DNA of 64,000 nucleotides. Origin: Mycolicibacterium moriokaense. GTDB lineage: Bacteria > Actinomycetota > Actinomycetes > Mycobacteriales > Mycobacteriaceae. How positions within the stretch are numbered: position 1 is the first letter of the stretch; each line of letters starts with the position of its first letter. The stretch covers positions 1 through 64,000 of the forward strand of contig NZ_QJJU01000012.1 of the NCBI RefSeq assembly GCF_003201655.1, written 5' to 3'. The notes below the pieces were generated by a model that was not told the DNA's origin, ran no database searches, and saw nothing but the letters and a program-made list of their open reading frames with translations. Both the position numbers and the translations under genes were made by a program. This document shows positions 26,530-36,961 of this stretch, piece by piece.

Positions 26530-26952
26530 TCAAGCCAACAGCGGTTCCAGCGCAGACCGCAGGTCAGCGGCCCTGGGCACGCCCGTGGTGCGGTATCGGG
26601 GCCGTCCGTCGGCGTCAAAGATCAATGTGGTCGGCAGCGAGAGCACCGAAAGCCGTCGGGCTGCTTCGGGATTGGCATCCATGTCGATCTCCAGGTGGGC
26701 GACGGAAGGCAGATCGCCGCACACCTGGTCGACCACTCGCCGAACCGCCGCGCACGGCCCGCACCAGACCGCGCTGAAGTGCACCACGGTCGGACCGGTG
26801 TGTGAAAGGCCCAGGTCGGACGTGTCGACGTTGCTCGCCTCGTCGGCCGCTTTGATCATTCCGGCGCGCAGGGTCAGCAGCCGGCCGATCACATACGCCA
26901 CCCCGACCGCGGCGACCAGCACGGTCATCACCAGAACCACTGATGAGCTCAT
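26530..26952 (-). CDS. thiX: Membrane-anchored thioredoxin-like protein ThiX
   Basis: A 140-aa protein with an N-terminal membrane helix (about residues 5-24, VVLVMTVLVAAVGVAYVIG) and a thioredoxin fold carrying the redox centre WCGPC at 63-67, followed by the cis-proline region LSLPTTLIFDADG. Same size and place as Rv0816c. Its topology, an N-in anchor with no cleavable signal, could place the domain on the periplasmic side. The ATG overlaps the lmeA stop by 4 bp. It is separated from the sulfur operon by the polycysteine leader. Confidence 0.9.
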   Translation of the reverse strand: MSSSVVLVMTVLVAAVGVAYVIGRLLTLRAGMIKAADEASNVDTSDLGLSHTGPTVVHFSAVWCGPCAAVRRVVDQVCGDLPSVAHLEIDMDANPEAARRLSVLSLPTTLIFDADGRPRYRTTGVPRAADLRSALEPLLA

Positions 26953-27764
26953 GACTTTCTGAACTCATTCAGCGCGATGGTTACTCCCCTGACGATCCCT
27001 TCGATGATGATGTCGGAGCCGCGGGCGCCCTCGCTGGTCGGCCGCACGCCGAACGGCAGCTGCTGGCCGGGCAGGCTGGTGCTGAACGCGGCGAGGACCG
27101 CGGGCAGCTTGTCGTCCGGAACTAACTGATCAGCAGTGCCCGCGCCGGTCATAACGCCGGTGGCGGCGAAGATCAGGGTGGTCTGGTCGGGCCCGGCGAT
27201 CGACAGGTCGACGGCGATGCTCACCTTCTTGTCGTATCCCGCCTTCTTCGGCGTTCCGGTGAACACCAACCCCTTGTTGCTTGAGATGCCCGATTCGGTG
27301 GTGCCGCCGGTGGAGTCGTTGGTCTCGCGCGACGGCGCCTCGACCAGGAGGTCGGGGATGCCCATGAACCGCCCGACATGCGTGGAGTCGATGATTATGC
27401 GGCTCTCCAGCTCGCCCGCCGGCAGCTTGGCGTCGGGCCCGACGAGCCAGGAGGTATCGGCGAGGTCGACCGAGTGCAGGGTCGCCTCGAGCCCTACCTT
27501 GCCGACAACGGGGTGATCAACGCCACTGGCCTTGATCTCGATCTCGTTGTAATGGCGGCGCGTCGCCTGCGTGATCAACGGAAAGCCCAGAATGCTGACC
27601 CAGGGGTCGAAGCTCAGGTTTGCGGCGGTGCGCACGCTCCTGGCCAGCCGGTATTCGGCGTAGATCGCCGCCCCGAAGTCGGCTCCGACGGCGGCCAACG
27701 CCACCGCCGTCACGGTCGCGATGGCACCGATCAGCAGCTTTCGCACCCGGTCATTCTGGCCCAC
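26949..27764 (-). CDS. lmeA: LmeA-like phospholipid-binding envelope protein
   Basis: A 271-aa protein equivalent to Rv0817c/MSMEG_5785, named LmeA for its role in lipomannan elongation, where it binds phospholipids in the periplasm. It has an N-terminal membrane/signal segment (LLIGAIATVTAVALAAVGADF), the DUF2993 opening SFDPWVSILGFPLITQATR and beta-rich tubular repeats through to DIIIEGIVRGVTIALNEF. It is the first gene of a minus-strand pair with thiX (4-bp overlap) and is divergent from glnR across 158 bp. Confidence 0.9.
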   Translation of the reverse strand: MGQNDRVRKLLIGAIATVTAVALAAVGADFGAAIYAEYRLARSVRTAANLSFDPWVSILGFPLITQATRRHYNEIEIKASGVDHPVVGKVGLEATLHSVDLADTSWLVGPDAKLPAGELESRIIIDSTHVGRFMGIPDLLVEAPSRETNDSTGGTTESGISSNKGLVFTGTPKKAGYDKKVSIAVDLSIAGPDQTTLIFAATGVMTGAGTADQLVPDDKLPAVLAAFSTSLPGQQLPFGVRPTSEGARGSDIIIEGIVRGVTIALNEFRKS

Positions 27765-27922
27765 CGCGACCTATGAACCGGCTCGGCGCGGCTAACAGGC
27801 AGGTAGCGCGCTATCCTCAGAGAACTATCGGCCGGGTAACGGCTGTGTGTCAGGGATGAATCTGGGAAGTCACCACCGACATCGTTGTCCGTGCGAGGTC
27901 CCTATGGCTGCTGGAGGGCCAG

Positions 27923-29589
<1,667 letters not shown>

Positions 29590-29596
29590 CTGACCT

Positions 29597-29618
29597 GTTC
29601 ACCCTCCGTTCACTTTCC
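29597..29618 (+). promoter_or_regulatory. PHO-box-like direct repeat upstream of pstS
   Basis: GTTCACCCTCC (29597-29607) is followed immediately by GTTCACTTTCC (29608-29618), two 11-bp direct repeats with the GTTCAC core of actinobacterial PhoP/RegX3 phosphate boxes. It lies about 70 bp before the pstS start. Activation by RegX3 when phosphate is scarce is inferred; the same repeat, in the other orientation, sits before phoU. Confidence 0.75.
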
Positions 29619-29689
29619 ATCCGAGCGCCGTCCACCACGGCCGCATACGTTGCCGTGGAGTTCAAAGCCGTCAACCGAAAGTGGGATCA

Positions 29690-30835
29690 GTGAAGCTCAA
29701 CAGCATTGGCAAGGCGTTTGGCATGACTCTGTCCGCGACGGCGATCGCCGCGCTGACGCTGACCGCCTGCGGCAGCGATAAGAATGCCTCATCTTCCAGC
29801 TCGAGTGCGTCCGGATCGGGCACTAGCGCCGCGGGCACCGCGTCCGCGAAGGCGGACTGCGGCGGCAAGAACTCCGTCACTGCCGAAGGCTCGACCGCTC
29901 AGCAGAACGCCATCGCCGAATTCAACAAGGTGTGGGGCCAGACGTGCTCGGGCAAGACCCTTGCGTACAACCCGACCGGTTCGGGCGCGGGCGTTGACCA
30001 GTTCATCGCCAAGCAGGTCGACTTCGCAGGCTCCGACTCGGCGCTCAAGGACGACCAGGTCACCAAGGCCGCAGATCGCTGCGGCGGCAACCCGGCGTGG
30101 AACCTCCCGCTCGTGTTCGGCCCGGTCGCGCTGGCCTACAACGTCGAGGGCGTCGACAAGCTCGTTGTGAACGCCGACGTGCTTGCGAAGATCTTCCAGG
30201 GCCAGATCACCAAGTGGAATGACCCGGCCATCGCCGCGCTGAACAGCGGAGCGACCTTGCCGGACGCGGACATCAAGCCGGTCTATCGCTCGGATTCGTC
30301 GGGCACCACTGACAACTTCCAGAAGTACCTGGGCGCCGCAGCACCGCAGTCGTGGACCAAGGGCGCTGGCAAGGAGTTCCAGGGTGGCGCGGGCGAGGGC
30401 GCGCAGAAGTCGTCTGGCGTCGTGCAGGCCATCCAGGCCACGCCCGGCTCGATCGGCTACGTCGAGAAGAGCCCGGCCGCGGCCGCAGGCCTGAAGAATG
30501 CGGAAATCGACAGCGGGGCCGGTGCGGTCGCCCTGACCGACGACTCCACCAAGGCAGCGGTGGCCGCGGCGAAGGTCAAGGGTGACGGCAACGATCTGAC
30601 GCTGGACCTCAACGCGCTGTACGCGAGCAAGGAAGCCGGCTCCTACCCGTTGATGCTGGCGACCTACGAGATCGTGTGCAGCAAGGGCTACGACGCCGAC
30701 ACGGCCGCCGCGGTCAAGTCGTTCCTGACGGTCTCGGCCAACCAGGGCCAGGCCAACCTGTCGGCCGCCGGTTACGTCCCGTTGCCGGACTCCTTCAAGG
30801 AGCGTCTGCTCAAGTCCGTCGGCGCAATTGCATAG
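29690..30835 (+). CDS. pstS: Phosphate-binding lipoprotein PstS
   Basis: A 381-aa periplasmic phosphate receptor of the PstSCAB importer. The signal peptide ends with lipobox LTAC (Cys27), followed by a Ser/Gly/Thr-rich spacer and phosphate-ligand loops AEGSTAQQNAIAEF, TGSGAGVDQF, DFAGSDSAL and YRSDSSGTTDNF. Start GTG 29690 gives a normal lipoprotein head; an upstream in-frame GTG at 29681 adds three residues. A PHO box precedes it. First gene of pstS-pstC-pstA-pstB. Confidence 0.96.
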   Translation: MKLNSIGKAFGMTLSATAIAALTLTACGSDKNASSSSSSASGSGTSAAGTASAKADCGGKNSVTAEGSTAQQNAIAEFNKVWGQTCSGKTLAYNPTGSGAGVDQFIAKQVDFAGSDSALKDDQVTKAADRCGGNPAWNLPLVFGPVALAYNVEGVDKLVVNADVLAKIFQGQITKWNDPAIAALNSGATLPDADIKPVYRSDSSGTTDNFQKYLGAAAPQSWTKGAGKEFQGGAGEGAQKSSGVVQAIQATPGSIGYVEKSPAAAAGLKNAEIDSGAGAVALTDDSTKAAVAAAKVKGDGNDLTLDLNALYASKEAGSYPLMLATYEIVCSKGYDADTAAAVKSFLTVSANQGQANLSAAGYVPLPDSFKERLLKSVGAIA

Positions 30836-30883
30836 TTGGCCAGCGCGCCAGCACGATTGCGGTGAGGATGGGAGCCGGGACCA

Positions 30884-31927
30884 ATGACCGATAGGCTCGA
30901 TGTGACAACGCCTAACCCAGCCGACGCGGGATCGGGTGAAGTACTCGCTTCACCCTTTCCCGAGCCGGAACCCATCTCCACCAACCCTTCCAAGGGCGCG
31001 AAGGTAGGGCTGGGGGACAAGATCTTCCGCGGCCTGTCCGAGGGCGCGGGCATCCTGATCGTGGTCATCATTGCCGCGATCGGGGTGTTCTTGTTGTGGC
31101 GGGCGATCCCGGCGCTGGCCCGCAACAAGGAGAACTTCTTCCTCTACGGCGGCAACTGGGTCACCACCGACACGTCGGCGATGCACTTCGGCATCCTCGA
31201 CTTGCTCCAGGTGACGGTCTTCGTCTCGGTGTTCGCGTTGTTCCTTGCGATGCCGGTGGCGTTGGGCATCGCGATCTTCCTCACGCAGTACTCGCCGCGC
31301 CGGCTGTCGGGGCCGTTGGGCTACATGGTCGACCTGCTTGCCGCCGTGCCGTCGATCGTTTACGGCGTGTGGGGCCTGTATGTGCTGGCGCCGGTGCTCA
31401 AGCCATTTGCGTTGTGGCTCAACAAGAACCTCGACTGGCTCTTCCTCTTCAAGACCGGCAATGCATCGGTGGCAGGCGGCGGCACCATCTTCACCGCAGG
31501 CATCGTGCTGGCGGTGATGATCCTTCCGATCATCACCGCGGTGACCCGCGAGGTGTTCGTGCAGACACCCCGCGGTCAGATCGAGGCTGCGCTGGCGCTC
31601 GGTGCGACTCGGTGGGAGGTAGTGCGGACCACCGTGCTGCCGTTCGGCCTTTCGGGGTACATCAGCGGCGCGATGCTCGGATTGGGTCGCGCGCTCGGAG
31701 AGACGATCGCCCTGTTGATCGTCCTGCGCGGCACGCAGAAAGCGTTCAGCTGGACGCTGTTCGACGGCGGCTACACCTTCGCGAGCAAGATCGCAGCCAC
31801 CGCAAGCGAATTCAACGATCAGTACAAGGCTGGCGCCTACATCGCCGCGGGCCTGGTGCTCTTCATCCTGACGTTCGTGGTGAACTCGCTGGCCCGTGCC
31901 GCGGTCGCCGGGAGGGGCGCGAAATGA
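30884..31927 (+). CDS. pstC: Phosphate ABC transporter permease PstC
   Basis: A 347-aa inner-membrane permease of the high-affinity phosphate importer. A long cytosolic N-terminus (about 1-45) precedes six membrane segments. The BPD permease loop [29 protein letters not shown] marks the ATPase contact, followed by [16 protein letters not shown]. The stop overlaps the pstA ATG by 4 bp. Confidence 0.96.
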   Translation: MTDRLDVTTPNPADAGSGEVLASPFPEPEPISTNPSKGAKVGLGDKIFRGLSEGAGILIVVIIAAIGVFLLWRAIPALARNKENFFLYGGNWVTTDTSAMHFGILDLLQVTVFVSVFALFLAMPVALGIAIFLTQYSPRRLSGPLGYMVDLLAAVPSIVYGVWGLYVLAPVLKPFALWLNKNLDWLFLFKTGNASVAGGGTIFTAGIVLAVMILPIITAVTREVFVQTPRGQIEAALALGATRWEVVRTTVLPFGLSGYISGAMLGLGRALGETIALLIVLRGTQKAFSWTLFDGGYTFASKIAATASEFNDQYKAGAYIAAGLVLFILTFVVNSLARAAVAGRGAK

Positions 31928-32838
31928 CGTCGACACTGGATCGCCCCGTCAAGGTGACCACGTTCCAGGGCGTCAGCGTCCGCCGCAAGGTGACCAACAA
32001 CCTCGCGACCGTGCTGGTGACACTTTCGTTGGTGATTGCGATGGTGCCCCTGCTGTGGGTGCTGTTCTCGGTGATCACCAAGGGAATCGCGGCGATCTCG
32101 TCTCCGACATGGTTCACCAACTCGCAAGCGGGGATGACGGCCTTCCAGGCCGGCGGCGGTGTCTACCACGCGGTCATCGGCACCCTGTTGCAGGGCTTGG
32201 TGTGCGCGATCATCTCAATCCCGATCGGCATCCTGGTCGCCGTGTATCTGGTCGAGTACGGCGGCGGCACACGGCTCGGCAGGCTGACGACGTTCATGGT
32301 GGACATCCTCACGGGTGTTCCGTCAATCGTGGCCGCGCTGTTCATCTACGCCCTTTGGGTGGCAACGCTCGGGTTCCAGCGTTCCGGCTTCGCAGTATCG
32401 CTGGCGCTGGTGCTGTTGATGATCCCGGTCATCGTGCGGGCCACCGAGGAGATGCTGCGCATCGTGCCGATGGACCTGCGCGAGGCCAGTTACGCGCTGG
32501 GCGTGCCGAAGTGGAAGACCATCATGCGCATCGTCATCCCGACGGCGTTGTCGGGCATCGTCACCGGGATCATGCTTGCGCTTGCCCGCGTGATGGGTGA
32601 GACGGCGCCGCTGCTGATCCTGGTTGGCTACGCGCAGGCGATGAACTTCGACATGTTCGGCGGCTTCATGGGCTCGCTGCCCGGAATGATGTACGACCAG
32701 ATCTCGGCGGGGGCCGGCGCCAACCCCGTGCCAACCGACCGGCTGTGGGGCGCAGCGCTGACCCTCATCCTGCTGATCGCGATACTCAACATCGGGGCGC
32801 GCTTCGTCGCGAAGATCTTTGCCCCCAAGAAGGTTTAG
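31924..32838 (+). CDS. pstA: Phosphate ABC transporter permease PstA
   Basis: A 304-aa partner permease of PstC with six predicted membrane helices. The ATPase-docking loop is visible as [24 protein letters not shown], and the Gly-rich [13 protein letters not shown] segment forms part of the pore. ATG 31924 overlaps the pstC stop. It ends 9 bp before pstB, consistent with one transcript. Confidence 0.96.
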   Translation: MTSTLDRPVKVTTFQGVSVRRKVTNNLATVLVTLSLVIAMVPLLWVLFSVITKGIAAISSPTWFTNSQAGMTAFQAGGGVYHAVIGTLLQGLVCAIISIPIGILVAVYLVEYGGGTRLGRLTTFMVDILTGVPSIVAALFIYALWVATLGFQRSGFAVSLALVLLMIPVIVRATEEMLRIVPMDLREASYALGVPKWKTIMRIVIPTALSGIVTGIMLALARVMGETAPLLILVGYAQAMNFDMFGGFMGSLPGMMYDQISAGAGANPVPTDRLWGAALTLILLIAILNIGARFVAKIFAPKKV

Positions 32839-32847
32839 GAGCAACAC

Positions 32848-33624
32848 GTGGCCAAGCGGTTGGACCTCAAGGACGTCAACATCTACTACGGCGCATTCCA
32901 CGCCGTTGCCGATGTCGCGCTGTCCGTTCAGCCCCGCAGCGTAACGGCGTTCATCGGACCGTCGGGCTGCGGCAAGTCGACGGTGCTGCGGACGCTGAAC
33001 CGCATGCACGAGGTGATCCCCGGCGCCCGCGTCGAGGGTTCGGTGCTTCTGGACGGCGAGGACATCTACGGCGCCGGGGTGGACCCGGTCGGTGTTCGCA
33101 AGACCATCGGCATGGTGTTCCAGCGGCCAAACCCGTTCCCCACCATGTCAATTCGCGACAATGTGGTGGCCGGTCTCAAGCTCCAGGGTATGCGCAACAA
33201 GAAGGCGCTCGACGAGGTTGCCGAGCGCTCGCTCAAGGGCGCCAACCTGTGGAACGAGGTCAAGGACCGGCTCGAGAAGCCAGGCGGCGGTTTGTCGGGC
33301 GGTCAGCAGCAGCGGCTGTGCATCGCCCGCGCGATCGCCGTGCAGCCCGATGTGCTGCTGATGGACGAGCCGTGTTCGGCGCTTGACCCCATTTCAACGC
33401 TGGCAATCGAGGACCTGATCGCGGAGTTGAAACAGGAATTCACCATCGTGATCGTCACGCACAACATGCAGCAGGCCGCACGGGTGAGTGATCAGACCGC
33501 GTTCTTCAACCTCGAGGCCACCGGGAAGCCGGGAATGCTGATCGAGATCGACGACACCGAGAAGATCTTCTCCAACCCGAACGAAAAGGCCACGGAGGAC
33601 TACATCTCCGGCCGCTTCGGTTAG
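32848..33624 (+). CDS. pstB: Phosphate ABC transporter ATPase PstB (PhoT)
   Basis: A 258-aa ABC ATPase energising phosphate import (Rv0820/phoT position). Walker A is GPSGCGKST, the Q-loop [11 protein letters not shown], the ABC signature [14 protein letters not shown], Walker [14 protein letters not shown], and the switch His is in [13 protein letters not shown] start at 32848 follows GGAGC. The gene ends at a 14-bp direct repeat shared with the next gene's stop region. Confidence 0.97.
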   Translation: MAKRLDLKDVNIYYGAFHAVADVALSVQPRSVTAFIGPSGCGKSTVLRTLNRMHEVIPGARVEGSVLLDGEDIYGAGVDPVGVRKTIGMVFQRPNPFPTMSIRDNVVAGLKLQGMRNKKALDEVAERSLKGANLWNEVKDRLEKPGGGLSGGQQQRLCIARAIAVQPDVLLMDEPCSALDPISTLAIEDLIAELKQEFTIVIVTHNMQQAARVSDQTAFFNLEATGKPGMLIEIDDTEKIFSNPNEKATEDYISGRFG

Positions 33625-33657
33625 GGCGTCAACCGAAGCTACAGTTAGGGCGTCAAC
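33620..33657. repeat. 14-bp direct repeat spanning two stop codons
   Basis: GTTAGGGCGTCAAC occurs at 33620-33633 and again at 33644-33657, a 24-bp period. The first copy contains the pstB TAG on the plus strand; the second contains the minus-strand TAA of the dehydrogenase pseudogene. It looks like a local duplication or a junction scar where the dehydrogenase module entered next to pstB. Confidence 0.7.
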
Positions 33658-34632
33658 ACCACGCGCGTGCCCGACGGCTCGGCCGCTGTCCACGCATGGG
33701 CCACCTCGGCCAACGGCCTTGCCGCGGTGGTCAGCTCGAGTTCGCCTGCCGCGATCATCGCGAAAAGCCGCGGCAGTGCCTCGCTGCGGGTACGGATCAG
33801 CACCTCGGGCGGCACGCTGCCGATCCCGATTCCGGAGATGGTGATCCCGTTGCCGCGCAGGATCGCTGCGGGCAGGTTCATCGTCAGACCGGCCATCGAA
33901 CCGATCTGAATGAATCGCGTGGCGTGAAAGTGCGCTGAGGGGTGGCTCGATGCCAGCGCCGTGAGAACCGTTTCGGCAGGCTCCGCCCACAGAAAGTCGA
34001 GCACCGCATCGAACGGCCGCTCGGCATGCATGGCTCCGACGCCGGCGGCCAGGTCGTCGCTTCCGATGGCGATTGCGTCGTCGGCACCCACCGTCGGCAC
34101 CCACCGTCTGCAGCCACTCGAGTCTTTCGGCATTGCGCCCAGCCACGACGACGCGTTCCGCGCCGAACACCGACTTCGCGAGTTGCACCGCGATAGACCC
34201 GGTCACGCCGGTGGCGCCGAGCACCAATACCGATTGGCCCGGCTTGATCTCGGCGCCGTATTCGAGTGACATCCAGGCCGAGATTCCGGGATTGGGCACG
34301 GCCGCTGCCGTCACCGAGTCGACGTCCTCGGGCAGTTCGACCGAGCCGTGCGAACTGATGAGCGCGCGTTCTGCCATCATCCCGAAGGGTGCCAGTGCGC
34401 CGGTATACACCCGACGGCCGTCGGCCAGCCGGCCTACCCCGTCGACACCGGCGACGGCAGGAAGCCGAATCTCCTTGCTGGCGTAGTGCTTTCCCGACAT
34501 CAGCCCGCGGGTCAGGTTGGTCAGCGCGGAGGCTTCGACGGTGATGACGACGGCGTCGTCGCGCGGGGCTGGCTCAGGGAAGCCCGCATACACCGGCGAG
34601 TGGCCCCACGCTTCGACGACTGCTGCTTTCAT
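33645..34632 (-). pseudogene. Frameshifted zinc-independent alcohol dehydrogenase
   Basis: An MDR-type oxidoreductase broken by an exact 13-bp tandem duplication, TCGGCACCCACCG at 34081-34093 and 34094-34106. Upstream frame: MKAAVVEAWGHSPVYAGF through the Rossmann motif LGATGVTGSIAVQLAK to LQTVGAD; downstream frame: DDAIAIGSDDLAAGVG to SGTRVVLTP. Removing one copy restores a single 324-codon ORF of family-normal length, proving the cause. Either a recent inactivation, a reversible slippage switch or an assembly error. Divergent from a MarR gene, with a palindrome between them. Confidence 0.9.
34081..34106. repeat. 13-bp perfect tandem duplication
   Basis: Two adjacent copies of TCGGCACCCACCG. 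Since 13 is not a multiple of three, the extra copy shifts the reading frame of the dehydrogenase gene. Typical of replication slippage. Confidence 0.95.
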
Positions 34633-34643
34633 GAGTGCTCCTG

Positions 34644-34676
34644 TAGTTTCCCAGAAGATGGTTTCTATAGAAACTA
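34644..34676. promoter_or_regulatory. Palindromic operator between dehydrogenase and marR
   Basis: GTTTCTATAGAAAC (34661-34674) is a perfect 14-bp palindrome, and a wider pair TAGTTTC (34644-34650) / GAAACTA (34670-34676) overlaps it. It sits between the divergent dehydrogenase and MarR starts and is far more AT-rich than its surroundings. Binding by the adjacent MarR protein is inferred. Confidence 0.75.
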
Positions 34677-34712
34677 TATGCCCACTGACGCGTGGATGGC
34701 AAGATCGTTTCC

Positions 34713-35222
34713 ATGAAAACCAAGGCGGAGCTCGTCGACGAGATCAACGCCTTGATCGGTGCGGTCGGGGACAGGTTCGACGCCGAGGAGGGCGACCCGG
34801 AGCGCGACTACATGATCGAGCACATCCCCAAACGACTGGAAGGCGTTGCCCGCCGGTTGCCGACGCTGAGCTTGCACTTGCTTGCGCATATCGCCGAAGG
34901 TCCGGTCAGTGTCGTCGGCCTGGCCGCACGCGCCGATCAACTCAAAGGCACGGTGTCCAAACATGTTCAGCGCTTGGTCGAGGCCGGCCTCGTCGAACGC
35001 ACCCCGATTCCTGGAAACCGCAAGGAAGTGACGCTTGGCCTCACTGCCGACGGAAGGGTTGTCGCCGACGTCCACGAACAACTGCACGTCGAGATGAAGC
35101 GGGGGGTCGTGGAGTTCCTGTCGCGGTACAACAACGCCGACTTGTCGGTGTTGGCCAAGATGCTCGGTGACTTCTTGTCCGCAAGGAAGGTCGGCGTACG
35201 CATCGTGCCTGGGCCGGAATAA
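34713..35222 (+). CDS. MarR family transcriptional regulator
   Basis: A 169-aa winged-helix repressor. The DNA-binding core reads LLAHIAEGPVSVVGLAARADQ, then LKGTVSKHVQRLVEAGLVERTPIPGNRKEVTLGLT, with long flanking dimerisation helices. ATG 34713 is used; an in-frame GTG at 34692 would add seven residues and neither has a strong SD. It is flanked by two oxidoreductases (one a pseudogene), which it probably controls together with itself via the palindrome at 34661. Confidence 0.88.
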   Translation: MKTKAELVDEINALIGAVGDRFDAEEGDPERDYMIEHIPKRLEGVARRLPTLSLHLLAHIAEGPVSVVGLAARADQLKGTVSKHVQRLVEAGLVERTPIPGNRKEVTLGLTADGRVVADVHEQLHVEMKRGVVEFLSRYNNADLSVLAKMLGDFLSARKVGVRIVPGPE

Positions 35223-35250
35223 CTCGCAGCCCCTCGGGGTCATAGCCCCT

Positions 35251-36177
35251 ATGAGCAAGGCGGTGCAGTTCGATCGGTATGGCGAGGCCGATGTGTTGGA
35301 GGTACGCGACGTCCCGAAACCGGTGCCCGCCGCTGGTGAGGTCCTCGTCGAGGTGAAGGCGGCTGCGATCAATCCCGGTGAGGCGATGATCCGCTGCGGT
35401 GCACTGCACGACCGTTGGCCCGCAACGTTTCCGTCCGGGCAGGGCAGCGACATGGCAGGCGTCGTCGCCGAGGTCGGCGACGGCGTCGACACCTTCGGCG
35501 TCGGCGACGAGGTGCTCGGCTTCACCGACGACCGTGCCAGCCACGCGCAGTTCGTCGTCGTTCCTGCCGGACAGCTGACCGCCAAACCACCGGACGTGTC
35601 GTGGCAGGTCGCAGGCAGTCTGTATGTCGCAGGCACCACTGCGTACGCCGCGGTGCGCGCGGTCGCGTTGAGGCCGGGCGACACGGTTGCCGTCGCGGGC
35701 GCGGCAGGCGGGGTCGGCACCATCGCGGTCCAACTTGCCAAGCGCGCAGGCGCCACCGTCCTGGGCATAGCAGGACCTTCGAACGACGACTGGCTCACCG
35801 CGCACGGCGTGATTCCGGTCAATTACGGTGACGGCCTTGCCAATCGGCTACGAGCCGCTGCGCCCGACGGGCAGGTCGACGCACTTCTCGACTTCTTCGG
35901 CGGCGGCTACGTCGAACTCGCGGTGACTGAACTAGGCATCGATCCTCAACGGGTCGACACCATCATCGACTTTCCGGCCATCGAGAGGTTCGGGGTCAAG
36001 GGCGAGGGCAACGCCGACGCAGGCAACGCCACCGTGCTGGCCGAGCTTGCGGACCTGACCGCCGTCGGCGAGCTCGAGGTACCGATCGCGGCGGAGTACC
36101 CGCTTGACCAGGTACAAGAGGCGTACCGCAGGCTGGAACAGCGGCACACCAGGGGAAAGATCGTGCTCCGACCGTGA
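35251..36177 (+). CDS. NADP-dependent quinone oxidoreductase-like protein
   Basis: A 308-aa zinc-independent MDR enzyme. Substrate domain: AAAINPGEAMIRCGAL and PSGQGSDMAGVVAEVG; Rossmann motif: AGAAGGVGTIAVQLAKRAGA; C-terminus: RHTRGKIVLRP. It likely reduces quinones or reactive enones using NADPH. It starts 28 bp after the MarR gene on the same strand, suggesting joint regulation, and ends 12 bp from the convergent phoU. Part of a module inserted between pstB and phoU relative to M. tuberculosis order. Confidence 0.88.
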   Translation: MSKAVQFDRYGEADVLEVRDVPKPVPAAGEVLVEVKAAAINPGEAMIRCGALHDRWPATFPSGQGSDMAGVVAEVGDGVDTFGVGDEVLGFTDDRASHAQFVVVPAGQLTAKPPDVSWQVAGSLYVAGTTAYAAVRAVALRPGDTVAVAGAAGGVGTIAVQLAKRAGATVLGIAGPSNDDWLTAHGVIPVNYGDGLANRLRAAAPDGQVDALLDFFGGGYVELAVTELGIDPQRVDTIIDFPAIERFGVKGEGNADAGNATVLAELADLTAVGELEVPIAAEYPLDQVQEAYRRLEQRHTRGKIVLRP

Positions 36178-36189
36178 CGGCAGACCCGC

Positions 36190-36858
36190 TCAGCGCCCGG
36201 TGGGGATGACTTCCTCTTCGGGTTGTTTGCCCGTGACCTGGAAGATGACGCGGCGGGCTACCTCGACGGCATGGTCGGCGAACCGCTCGTAGAAGCGGCC
36301 AAGCAGCGTCACGTCGACGGCCGCGGCCACCCCGTGCTTCCACTCCCGGTCCATCAGCACGGTGAACAGGTGACGGTGAAGGTCGTCCATTGCGTCGTCT
36401 TCTTCGCGGATCCGTGCGGCCTTCTCCGGATCGCGGGTGATCAGCACCTCCTGGGCGCTGTTACCCAATTCGACTGCAACCCTGCCCATTTCGGCGAAGT
36501 AACCGTTGACCTCTTCGGGCAGCGCATGTTGCGGATGGCGGCGCCTGGCGATCTTGGCGACGTGCAGTGCGAGCGCGCCCATCCGGTCGACGTCGGCGAC
36601 GATCTGGATCGAGGAGACGATGGCCCGCAGATCGCCTGCGACCGGCGCCTGCAGCGCCAGTAGCACAAACGCGGACTCCTCCGCCTTGGCGCTCATCGTG
36701 GTCATCTGCTCGTGGTCGGTGATGACTTGTTCGGCCAGCACCAGATCGGCCTGCAGCAGGGCCTGTGTGGCGCGTTCCATAGCAGCGCCCGCCAGCCCGC
36801 ACATCTCGCCGAGCTGGTCTGTCAAGGCATCCAGTTGCTCGTGGTACGCGGTTCGCAT
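36190..36858 (-). CDS. phoU: Phosphate uptake regulator PhoU (PhoY2)
   Basis: A 222-aa all-helical PhoU protein (Rv0821c/phoY2 place), which links the Pst transporter to the SenX3 kinase and represses the phosphate-starvation response; loss of PhoY affects antibiotic persistence in mycobacteria. Two PhoU repeats are visible, each with an acidic metal-binding patch (for example [19 protein letters not shown] and [18 protein letters not shown]). A PHO-box-like repeat lies about 45 bp upstream, implying RegX3 feedback. Confidence 0.96.
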   Translation of the reverse strand: MRTAYHEQLDALTDQLGEMCGLAGAAMERATQALLQADLVLAEQVITDHEQMTTMSAKAEESAFVLLALQAPVAGDLRAIVSSIQIVADVDRMGALALHVAKIARRRHPQHALPEEVNGYFAEMGRVAVELGNSAQEVLITRDPEKAARIREEDDAMDDLHRHLFTVLMDREWKHGVAAAVDVTLLGRFYERFADHAVEVARRVIFQVTGKQPEEEVIPTGR

Positions 36859-36902
36859 GTGCCAAGCCTAGGGGTCCGTCGGCGAAAGGTCACGACGGCC
36901 AC

Positions 36903-36924
36903 GGTGAACGAAAGGTGAATGCCG
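36903..36924 (-). promoter_or_regulatory. PHO-box-like direct repeat upstream of phoU
   Basis: GGTGAACGAAA (36903-36913) and GGTGAATGCCG (36914-36924) are 11-bp direct repeats; read toward phoU they show the TTCACC core of phosphate boxes. Same spacing as the pstS site. Confidence 0.65.
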
Positions 36925-36961
36925 ACTGCCCAAAACGTTGTTACAGCTGATGCTGTTGCGG

